Shown here: in pieces, positions 19,183 to 26,279 of the stretch
Layout: the number at the start of each line of letters is the position of its first letter
How positions within the stretch are numbered: position 1 is the stretch's first letter
Assembly: GCA_963721905.1 (NCBI GenBank)
Contig: CAVRMF010000020.1
Span: forward strand, 62,001-126,000
Length of the DNA stretch: 64,000 nucleotides
Direction of reading: 5' to 3'
Origin: Roseiarcus sp963721905
Lineage (GTDB): Bacteria; Pseudomonadota; Alphaproteobacteria; Rhizobiales; Beijerinckiaceae
The notes under the pieces: generated by a model
What the model saw: the letters and a program-made list of their open reading frames with translations, nothing else
Told to the model about the DNA's origin: nothing
The model's database searches: none
Made by a program: the position numbers and the translations under genes

Positions 19183-20786
19183 CAGCCACGGCGCTTTCGC
19201 CCGCCAGACCCCAGGTTGCGCGGAGCCCGTGGCTGGTCGCCGCGATTGTCGTTGTGCCGGCGTTCATGGAGGTCCTCGACACCACCATTGTGCTGGTCGC
19301 GCTGCGCTACATTGCGGGCGGCCTGTCGGCTGCCGCCGATGACGCCGAGTGGGTTATCACCAGCTACCTTGCCGCCAACGCGTTCATCCTGCCGATTACC
19401 GGCTGGTTGAGCGCTCATCTGGGTCGCCGCAACTACTTCCTGGCGTCGATTGCAATCTTCACTCTCAGTTCCTTGCTGTGTGGACTGGCTGGCAGTCTGG
19501 GTCAGCTGATCCTGTTCCGCGTCATCCAGGGTCTCGCGGGCGGCGGCTTGCAACCCGGCAGTCAGGGGATATTGCTCGACGCCTTCCCGCGGGAAAGACA
19601 AGGCGTAGCCATGACGCTGTTCGGCCTTGCTGTGCTGATTGCGCCGGTGGTCGGCCCGACCTTGGGCGGTTGGATAACGGACACTTACAATTGGCGCTGG
19701 TGCTTCTTGATCAACGTGCCCATCGGCATCGTAGCGCTCAGCGCATGTTACGCCGTGCTTCGCGATCCGGATTATCTCGTCACCCAGCGTGCGGAGTTGA
19801 GCAAGCAGCCGTTCCATTTTGACGCGATCGGCTTGTCGCTTTTGGCCATCGTCATAGTCTCGTGGGAAGTGATGCTCAGCAAGGGCCAGGAGTGGGACTG
19901 GCTGGGGGATCCATTCTGGCGCGTCCAGACGCTCGTCATTTTATTGGGGGTGGGTTTGGTTGCGTTGATCTTCTGGGAGTTGCGTCACCGCAACCCCGTG
20001 GTCAATTTCCGCGTGTTGGGCGAACGCAACTTCGCCGCGTGCTGCATCATCATATTCTGCGCTTATCTCGCGCTCTTTGCCGCAACGAAGTCATTGCTTG
20101 GTCTGCTGCAAGCGCTGTTTGGTTATGACGCCCTGAAGACCGGGTTGGTGATGTCGCCTTCTGGAATTTTTGCCGTCCTGGCAATGCCGATTGTCGGCCG
20201 CCTGATTGGCCTCAAGGTGGATGCGCGATGGCTGATCGCCGCAGGACTGCTCATCATGACCGCGGGAAACTATTGGATGTCCCAACTCAACCTTGACATC
20301 AGCCCAGGCCAAGCGGTTTGGCCTCGGGTGCTCGTGGTCATGGGGCTCTCGGTATGTTTTGCTCCCGCGAACGTAGCCGCGTACCTCTATACGCCACTCG
20401 CGTTGCGTGGGGCGGCCATTGGCTTGTTGAGTCTCCTACGCAACGAGGGGGGCAGCGTCGGGGTGTCGCTGTCCCAGACCGTCCAAGAGCGGCGCGATCA
20501 GTTTCACGTCCTGCGGCTTGGCGAGTACCTCGATCCGTTCAACGCAGCCGCCAGCAGCTTTCTCGCGCGGGCTCAGGGGTTCTTCCTTCAACAGACCGGC
20601 GATCCAGCGGCCTCCCAGCAACTGGCTTGGCAGCAACTCGAAAACCTCCGGCAGCAGCAGGCGTCTTCGCTTGCCTTCTTCGACACCTTTTGGATGGCGG
20701 CGGTGTTGACGTTTGTGGTCACGTTCGCGGTATTGTTGATGAAACGATCGGTGGCTGAGAAGGGCAGTCAAGCGGGTCCAGAATAA
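19179..20786 (+). CDS. EmrB/QacA-type multidrug efflux transporter, DHA2 family (system 2)
   Basis: 535 residues starting at GTG 19179, which overlaps the upstream stop codon (GTGA). Fourteen hydrophobic helices; MEVLDTTIVLVALRYIAGG is the first, and IAPVVGPTLGGWITDTYNW contains antiporter motif C. The GLAGGGLQPGSQ loop resembles motif A-adjacent sequence of DHA2 members. With the adaptor it should pump hydrophobic compounds from the cytoplasm or membrane. Only distantly similar to the system-1 transporter, so the two are not a recent duplication. Confidence 0.94.
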   Translation: MTATALSPARPQVARSPWLVAAIVVVPAFMEVLDTTIVLVALRYIAGGLSAAADDAEWVITSYLAANAFILPITGWLSAHLGRRNYFLASIAIFTLSSLLCGLAGSLGQLILFRVIQGLAGGGLQPGSQGILLDAFPRERQGVAMTLFGLAVLIAPVVGPTLGGWITDTYNWRWCFLINVPIGIVALSACYAVLRDPDYLVTQRAELSKQPFHFDAIGLSLLAIVIVSWEVMLSKGQEWDWLGDPFWRVQTLVILLGVGLVALIFWELRHRNPVVNFRVLGERNFAACCIIIFCAYLALFAATKSLLGLLQALFGYDALKTGLVMSPSGIFAVLAMPIVGRLIGLKVDARWLIAAGLLIMTAGNYWMSQLNLDISPGQAVWPRVLVVMGLSVCFAPANVAAYLYTPLALRGAAIGLLSLLRNEGGSVGVSLSQTVQERRDQFHVLRLGEYLDPFNAAASSFLARAQGFFLQQTGDPAASQQLAWQQLENLRQQQASSLAFFDTFWMAAVLTFVVTFAVLLMKRSVAEKGSQAGPE

Positions 20787-20858
20787 TTGTTTTAGTATTT
20801 GGACCTATGACTGCCACGCATCCTCCGTCCGCTTCGGGTCGATTTGACCCGTTCGCCG

Positions 20859-20884
20859 GGCCGTCACGGAATGGCCGCTTTTTT
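20859..20884 (+). terminator. Rho-independent terminator after efflux system 2
   Basis: GGCCGT / ATGGCC stem (one G-U pair) around a 6-nt loop, followed by GC and six T residues (20879-20884). Confidence 0.65.
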
Positions 20885-20956
20885 GCGTAGAGCCGACGTC
20901 TATTGCGTGGGCCTCGCGCGGCTGAAATCCCCGCGCGTGGCCGAAATTCAAAGTTC

Positions 20957-20985
20957 TTGCCCCGCTCAGCCTGCTCCCCTATAAG
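20957..20985 (+). promoter_or_regulatory. Predicted sigma-70 promoter of rplY
   Basis: TTGCCC at 20957-20962, 17-nt spacer, TATAAG at 20980-20985. It leaves a leader of about 65 nt before rplY. Confidence 0.5.
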
Positions 20986-21056
20986 CCTGCGCTCCGCGCC
21001 GACATCCGACACCCCTGGAGGCGAAGGCGCGGGGCAACTCTTAAAAGGACATCATC

Positions 21057-21791
21057 ATGGCAGCGATCAAGCAACTCGCGGCCGTGACGCGCAGCGGGAC
21101 AGGCAAGGGGGCCGCCCGCTCCGTTCGTCGCGAAGGCCGCGTTCCCGCCGTCATCTATGGCGGCGGCATGAAGCCGGAACCGATCTCGGTCGACTTCAGG
21201 GACATCAACAAGCTCATCTACGCCGGCCACTTTCTCACCTCGATCTTCGAGCTTCAGGTGGAAGGGCGGAAGGAGCGCGTGCTCCCGCGCGACTACCAGC
21301 TCGACGTCGTCACCGACCGGCCCATGCATGTCGACTTTTTCCGCCTGACCCCGGGCTCAAGCGTGCGCATCGGCGTGCCGGTGCACGTCGTGAACCGCGA
21401 GGCCTCGCCCGGTTTGAAGAAGGGCGGCGCGCTCAACCTCGTGCTGCACACGGTTGAAGTGATGGCGCCGGCCGACGCCATCCCGGAGTCGCTGACGATC
21501 GACCTGACCGGTCTCGACTTCCACGGTTCGGTGCATGTCTCGGACCTCAAGCTCCCGGAAGGCTGCAAGCCTGTGAGCTCGAAGGCCGATCAGACGGTCG
21601 TGACCATCGTCCCGCCGACGGTCATGGCCGAAGAGACGCCCGCCGCCGCGGCCCCGGCCGCAACGACCGCCGCCGCGCCCGCGGCCGCTGCCGACACCAA
21701 GGCGGCCGCTCCGGCCAAGGGAGCGGCAGCTCCCGCCGCCGCAGCCCCGGCGCCAGCCGCAGCTCCAGCCGCCAAGCCCGCCAAAAAGTAA
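21057..21791 (+). CDS. rplY: 50S ribosomal protein L25, long (Ctc) form
   Basis: Binds 5S rRNA in the large subunit. 244 residues: the L25 domain (KGAARSVRREGRVPAVIYGG at residues 17-36), the CTC/TL5 beta domain (to about residue 185) and an unusually long low-complexity tail of Ala/Pro/Lys repeats (about residues 190-244). Extended tails of this composition occur in alphaproteobacterial L25. ATG 21057 follows AAAGGA. Upstream of pth, the usual pairing in this group. Confidence 0.96.
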   Translation: MAAIKQLAAVTRSGTGKGAARSVRREGRVPAVIYGGGMKPEPISVDFRDINKLIYAGHFLTSIFELQVEGRKERVLPRDYQLDVVTDRPMHVDFFRLTPGSSVRIGVPVHVVNREASPGLKKGGALNLVLHTVEVMAPADAIPESLTIDLTGLDFHGSVHVSDLKLPEGCKPVSSKADQTVVTIVPPTVMAEETPAAAAPAATTAAAPAAAADTKAAAPAKGAAAPAAAAPAPAAAPAAKPAKK

Positions 21792-21799
21792 GGCCGATA

Positions 21800-21830
21800 A
21801 AACCTCTCCCGCTCCGCCGGGAGAGGGTTT
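21800..21830 (+). terminator. Hairpin between rplY and pth
   Basis: CCTCTCCC (21803-21810), 8-nt loop, GGGAGAGG (21819-21826) followed by GTTT. A strong stem with a short T-run; it may terminate part of the rplY transcripts or only protect mRNA ends. Confidence 0.5.
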
Positions 21831-21880
21831 GGCCGGTTCGCCGCCCGGGACTTGTGGGGAGCGAAACGATCGGGGGCCCC

Positions 21881-22480
21881 ATGCTCGTCATCGCGGGACT
21901 CGGCAATCCGGGCCAGCGCCACGCGCGGAACCGCCACAACATCGGCTTCATGGCGCTCGCGGCGATCGCCAGCGCGCATCGCCTCGGGTCATTTCGCGCG
22001 CGCTTTTCCGGGCTCGCCGCGGAGGGCGTGATCGCGTCGAAGCGGGTAATCCTGCTCGCGCCGCAAACCTTCATGAACGAGTCCGGCCGCAGCGTCGGCG
22101 AGGCGTTGCGCTTCCACAAGCTCGACGCGGGCGATCTCATCGTCATTCACGACGAGCTCGACCTCGCGCCCGCCAAGGTCCGTGTCAAGGTCGGCGGCGG
22201 CAACGCCGGCCACAACGGCCTGCGCTCGATTACCGCCCACGTCGGCAACGACTACCGGCGCGTGCGGCTCGGCATCGGCCATCCCGGCGACAAGGCGCTC
22301 GTCTACGATTACGTGCTGAGCGACTTCGCCAAGGCGGAAATGGGCTGGGTCGAGGCTGTTTGCTGCGCGGTCGCGGACGCCGCGCCCCTTCTGGTCGAGG
22401 GTCAGGACGCGAGCTTTCAGAACAAGACGCACCTGGCGATCGAGGCCGCCGGCTTTGGGGACAAGGCATCGCTCCCGTGA
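21881..22480 (+). CDS. pth: Peptidyl-tRNA hydrolase
   Basis: Recycles peptidyl-tRNA released from stalled ribosomes. 199 residues from ATG 21881, where the family N-terminus starts (MLVIAGLGNPG); an in-frame GTG at 21854 is less likely. The catalytic His lies in RNRHNIGF. The substrate-binding Asn is in TFMNESGRSV, the catalytic Asp region is DELDLAPAKVRVK, and GGNAGHNGLRSI is also present. Normal family length and co-oriented with rplY 89 nt upstream. Confidence 0.96.
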   Translation: MLVIAGLGNPGQRHARNRHNIGFMALAAIASAHRLGSFRARFSGLAAEGVIASKRVILLAPQTFMNESGRSVGEALRFHKLDAGDLIVIHDELDLAPAKVRVKVGGGNAGHNGLRSITAHVGNDYRRVRLGIGHPGDKALVYDYVLSDFAKAEMGWVEAVCCAVADAAPLLVEGQDASFQNKTHLAIEAAGFGDKASLP

Positions 22481-22803
22481 GGGCCGGCGGAAAAATGGCG
22501 GCGGCGCCCCCGCCCTCGAACGCATGCGCGGAGCGCATAACGCCGAAACCTTATAGGCTCGCTCCGCCGATCCATTATCTCCCCTGATAAGTGCGATTTT
22601 TCTGCCTGATAAGCCCGAATTATCTCCCTGTATTCGTCCTGTTATTTTGCAGTGGCGCGCGAGGGCTTTTTCGGAAACGGTTGATAATAAAGGTCTTTTT
22701 CGGCGAAGTTCGGCAAAACCAGGCGCTTCTCCATCTTTTTCTCCCTGTTATTGGGATGAAAGTGACTCTCGCACGCATGCCGGGGCCGCATACCGCCTGC
22801 CCC
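22481..22803. other. Intergenic region with short direct repeats, no gene
   Basis: 323 bases between pth and the convergent histidine kinase gene. It is more AT-rich than its neighbours. It holds two copies each of CCTGATAAG (22583-22591, 22605-22613) and ATTATCTCCC (22574-22583, 22619-22628). No supported coding frame. Confidence 0.5.
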
Positions 22804-24357
22804 TCACGCGGCCTCGGCGGGATGGGGCCGTTTTCGGCCGAACAGCGGCTTGCGCGGCTGCGCCGTTTCCGGCGGCGGTCCGGAAGGATCCATCACCCGT
22901 TCGGGCGGAAAGATGACGACTGCCTCGGTGCCCTCGCGCAGCTTCGAGACAAGGCGGAACTGGCCGCCGTGCAGTTCGACGAGGCCCTTGACGATCGGCA
23001 GGCCGAGGCCCGTTCCCTCTTCAGCGTTCTTGTGGGCGAGCGAGCCGCGGCCGAATGAGGAGAGAACGACCGGGATCTCCTCGGGCGGAATGCCGGGACC
23101 GGTGTCGCGGATCGAGACATATTGTCCGCCACTCCTGGTCCAGCCGACCTTGACGACGACCGACCCGCCGGGGGGCGTGAACTTGATCGCGTTGGTGAGC
23201 AGGTTGAGCGCCGCCTGGCGGACGGCGCGCTCATCCGCCCAGATCAGCGGCAGCTCCGGCTCGAGCGCTTCGGTGACGGCGAGATTGCGGCTCTTCGCCC
23301 GCATCGCGAGCAGGCGGCAGCAGTCTTCGACCACCTCCCGCAGCGACACCGGCTCTTCGTTCAGTTCGTAGCGCCCCGCCTCCACCCGCGAGAGGTCGAG
23401 GATCTCGTTGATCAGCATCAGGAGATGCTGGCCGCTCACGTGAATGTCGTTCGAGTATTCCTTGTAGGCGGGCACGCCGTGCAGCCCGAAGAGCTCCCCC
23501 TTCATCACCTCCGAGAAACCGAGGATGGCGTTGAGGGGCGTCCTGAGCTCGTGGCTCATCGTCGCCAGAAACCGGGACTTCGCCAGATTGGCGCTTTCGG
23601 CCCGGCGGCGCGCTTCGTCTGAATTGAGCTTGGCCTGTTCGAGCTCGGCGATGAGCGAATCTTTCTCTTCCTGAAACGAGATGTTGCGCTTCGCCGCCGC
23701 ATGCAGCCTCTGAACCACGACCAGGAAATAGCCGATGACCCCGGCCGCCAGCGCCGCCGCAGGCAGCGCGTTGGCTTGCAGCCGGACCGCGTAAACGATG
23801 ACAACTCCAACAATCATCGGCAGCATGCCGGCGACGAAGGCGGCCGGAATAGCCGCCGCCAGAAGCGACATCACCGTGGAGACAAGCAGCATGACCAGCG
23901 TGGCGAAGGCCTGCGCGCTCGGGTCGGGCGACTGCAGCAGCGCGAGCACGAGATAGGCCCAGGCGGCGCCGCAAAAGGCGGTCGCCAGCACGAATTTGCG
24001 CCGCCATGCGCCCGCGGCCTTCTCGCTCTCGACGCCATCGAGAAAGGCGATCGGAAGCACGTAGATGAGCGCGATCGCGCAGACGATGAAGGCCGACCAG
24101 GTCGCGACCGCGCGCGCGCCGATCCAGGCGAGCGTGATCGCGCAGAGCCCGAGCGCGACCAGTCCCAGCATCGGCGCGGCGCTTCGGTTGATTTCGGCGA
24201 AGAGCCGCACCATCGCGGCCGAATGGCTCGGGATCGCCTCGGGGCCGTTCACGGCGCGCCGCGCGCGCCCAAAGAGGGCGATCAGCTTCCGGCGGCCCGT
24301 CTTGGGTCCCAGTACGCGCCGGCCCCTGCCGGCGCTCTGCGCACTCAACTCGCTCAT
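22804..24357 (-). CDS. Membrane sensor histidine kinase (PleC/DivJ-like class)
   Basis: 517 residues from ATG 24357 (a GTG one codon upstream is also possible). About six membrane helices (residues 60-217) are followed by a short coiled coil (about 225-258) and the dimerisation/phosphoacceptor domain with FLATMSHELRTPLNAILGF (His about residue 269). The ATPase domain follows, with N box NLLTNAIKF, G1 DTGPGIPPEE and G2 GTGLGLPIVKG. The wording around the phospho-His resembles alphaproteobacterial cell-cycle kinases. No response regulator gene is adjacent, so it is an orphan kinase; its signal is unknown. Confidence 0.9.
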   Translation of the reverse strand: MSELSAQSAGRGRRVLGPKTGRRKLIALFGRARRAVNGPEAIPSHSAAMVRLFAEINRSAAPMLGLVALGLCAITLAWIGARAVATWSAFIVCAIALIYVLPIAFLDGVESEKAAGAWRRKFVLATAFCGAAWAYLVLALLQSPDPSAQAFATLVMLLVSTVMSLLAAAIPAAFVAGMLPMIVGVVIVYAVRLQANALPAAALAAGVIGYFLVVVQRLHAAAKRNISFQEEKDSLIAELEQAKLNSDEARRRAESANLAKSRFLATMSHELRTPLNAILGFSEVMKGELFGLHGVPAYKEYSNDIHVSGQHLLMLINEILDLSRVEAGRYELNEEPVSLREVVEDCCRLLAMRAKSRNLAVTEALEPELPLIWADERAVRQAALNLLTNAIKFTPPGGSVVVKVGWTRSGGQYVSIRDTGPGIPPEEIPVVLSSFGRGSLAHKNAEEGTGLGLPIVKGLVELHGGQFRLVSKLREGTEAVVIFPPERVMDPSGPPPETAQPRKPLFGRKRPHPAEAA

Positions 24358-24505
24358 CACCGCCCGACACGCACCGCCACACGCACTTTTCCGATTATTC
24401 TGTTCAAATCATTAACGAGCCGCTGACGAGATCGCACCTGACGAGAGGAATTTTACCGAGAGTTCGGCTAAGGTCGGTTCTTGGGACGCCGGGCGCGAGG
24501 GACGC

Positions 24506-25117
24506 TTGAAGCTCTACAATTCCAACTTTGCGCCGAACCCCCGGCGGGTGCGCATCTTCCTCGCGGAAAAAGGCCTATCGATCCCGCGGGTCGAGGTCGA
24601 TCTCGCCAAGCTCGAGCACAAGACCGCGGAATTCTCCGCGCTCAATCCCTTTCAGACGATCCCAGTGCTTGAACTCGACGACGGGACCATCATCAGCGAA
24701 TCGATCGCGATCTGCCGCTACGTCGAGGAGCTCCATCCGGAGCCGAACCTGTTCGGAGCAACGCCGCTCGAGCGGGCGACGGTCGAGATGTGGCAGCGCC
24801 TCCTCGAATGGCGCCTGCTGTTGCCGATCGCCCAGGTTATGCGCCACTCTCACCCGCATATGGCGAAGATGGAGGAGCCTCAGGTCGCCGACTGGGCGGC
24901 GGCCAACCGCCCGCGGGCGCTGCTCAACATGCAGATCTTTGATGGCGTCCTGCGGAGCCGGCCGTTCATTGCCGGCGATCGTTTCACCGTCGCCGACATC
25001 ACCGGCCTCGTCGCGCTCGACTTCACTCGGCCGGCGCGCATCGCGATGCCGCCGGAACTCGTCCATTTGAACCGTTGGCGGAATGAGTTAACGGCCCGAC
25101 CGAGCGCAACCGCGTGA
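24506..25117 (+). CDS. Glutathione S-transferase family protein
   Basis: 203 residues. The start is TTG 24506, the only one that places the family N-terminus (KLYNSNFAPNPRRVRIFLAE) correctly; GAGG precedes it. A thioredoxin-like domain (to about residue 78) contains the cis-proline TIPVLE and the glutathione gamma-glutamyl site DGTIISESIAICRY. A helical C-terminal domain contains RPFIAGDRFTVADITGL (N-capping box). Cytoplasmic conjugation or peroxide detoxification is likely; substrate unknown. Monocistronic. Confidence 0.92.
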   Translation: MKLYNSNFAPNPRRVRIFLAEKGLSIPRVEVDLAKLEHKTAEFSALNPFQTIPVLELDDGTIISESIAICRYVEELHPEPNLFGATPLERATVEMWQRLLEWRLLLPIAQVMRHSHPHMAKMEEPQVADWAAANRPRALLNMQIFDGVLRSRPFIAGDRFTVADITGLVALDFTRPARIAMPPELVHLNRWRNELTARPSATA

Positions 25118-25136
25118 CCGCCGGCAAGTCGGGTCG

Positions 25137-25164
25137 GAAGCCGCCGCGCGACGGCGGCGGCTTC
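25137..25164. terminator. Strong hairpin between convergent genes
   Basis: GAAGCCGCCG (25137-25146), 8-nt loop, CGGCGGCTTC (25155-25164): a perfect 10-bp stem between the GST gene and the convergent small secreted protein gene. No long T-run; probably a bidirectional terminator. Confidence 0.5.
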
Positions 25165-25182
25165 GGCTGTTAGATCCAGGTT

Positions 25183-25470
25183 TCAGCCGCAGACGCGCAC
25201 GCCAGCGCGCCACCAGCAGCGGCGGGCGTAAGGGTGATAGCCGTAGCCGTACATTGGATGGGCGAAGCCGTAGACCGGAGGAGCGACATAAGCGCCTCCC
25301 ATCGGATGGCAGTGGCCGTAGGGTCCGCGCGTCCATCCGGGGCCGCAACCGTAAGCGACGAACGTCACACCCGATGGCGCACCGCCAAGCGGCGGGAACG
25401 GCATCGCATTGGCGGGGGCCGCAGCGAGACCCAATAGCGCGACTGCTGACGCCATAAACATATTTCGCAT
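25183..25470 (-). CDS. Small secreted Gly/Tyr/Pro-rich protein (GCG...RG..G.C motif)
   Basis: 95 residues from ATG 25470, preceded by AGAGG. A signal peptide (MRNMFMASAVALLGLAAAPANA) is followed by a mature part dominated by Gly, Tyr, Pro and His. It contains GCGPGWTRGPYGHCHPMG (about residues 48-65), then GYGYHPYARRCWW and a terminal VCG. The GCGxGxxRGxxGxC pattern is shared by many small exported proteins of Rhizobiales and Methylobacteriaceae whose function is unknown. Four cysteines could form disulfides in the periplasm. Confidence 0.75.
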   Translation of the reverse strand: MRNMFMASAVALLGLAAAPANAMPFPPLGGAPSGVTFVAYGCGPGWTRGPYGHCHPMGGAYVAPPVYGFAHPMYGYGYHPYARRCWWRAGVRVCG

Positions 25471-25590
25471 GTGAGCACCTCTCAATTCGAAGCGCCTCCA
25501 ACCTATGCCCTCAGCTTGAACGTCCGCTGAACGCTTCCGCGAGGCGATGGTCGAGCCCGCTCTGCCCCGCGGCGTCCGCGGGGTCCAGCC

Positions 25591-26073
25591 TCACCGCTTT
25601 TTGCGAGGCGCCCGGTTCGGCCATTCGACAATCCGGTCCGGCCAGAGCTCCTGGTCGAGATCGTCCTCGCTTGCGATGACACGGCCGCGCACCGAAACGC
25701 CCGCCTCATGAACGCTGTCGCGCGAGCCCGAAACGAGCGGATGCCAGTCGGGCAGGTCCTTGCCTTCCGCGACCAGCCGGTAGGCGCAGGTGACTGGCAG
25801 CCAGCTCAGCGTGCGAACCGCCTCAGGCGTCAGCTTGACGCAATCCGGAACCCTCTGCTGGCGGCGCCGGTAGTCGCGACAGCGGCAGGTCTTGGCGTCG
25901 AGGAGCGTGCAGCCGATGTCGGTGAAATGGACGTCCGCGGTGTCTTCGTCCTCGAGCTTGACGAGACAGCAGCGGGCGCACCCGTCGCACAAGCTCTCCC
26001 ATTCGCTCGCGCTCATGTCCTCGAGCGTTTTCGTCCGCCAGAACGGCCGGGTCTCGGCGTCTTCGGCGCTCAT
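25591..26073 (-). CDS. YcgN family cysteine cluster protein (UPF0260)
   Basis: 160 residues. A first cysteine group CDGCARCC (residues 29-36) follows MSASEWESLC, and a second group includes GCTLLDAKTCRCRDY. LPDWHPLVSGSRDSVHEAG lies in the C-terminal half. This pattern is diagnostic of the YcgN/UPF0260 family, whose cysteines are thought to bind zinc or an iron-sulfur centre; the cellular role is not known. Divergent from the penicillin-binding protein gene, about 200 nt apart. Confidence 0.9.
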   Translation of the reverse strand: MSAEDAETRPFWRTKTLEDMSASEWESLCDGCARCCLVKLEDEDTADVHFTDIGCTLLDAKTCRCRDYRRRQQRVPDCVKLTPEAVRTLSWLPVTCAYRLVAEGKDLPDWHPLVSGSRDSVHEAGVSVRGRVIASEDDLDQELWPDRIVEWPNRAPRKKR

Positions 26074-26279
26074 TCGCCGCGGCTCCGGCGCTGTGCGAGG
26101 GATCCGGGCTGGCTGTACGACGCTGAAGCCTGCGTGATCACGGGACCGATCTCGGCCGTTTCGCGCCGGAAGGGAAATCGCGCCGCGGCGCCGGCGTTTA
26201 GGGTAAGGACATTCTTATGTTAAGTCCTCTCTGCCCGATGGGCTAGCCTCTTTGGGCATGGCGACAATCGAGGACGTTC

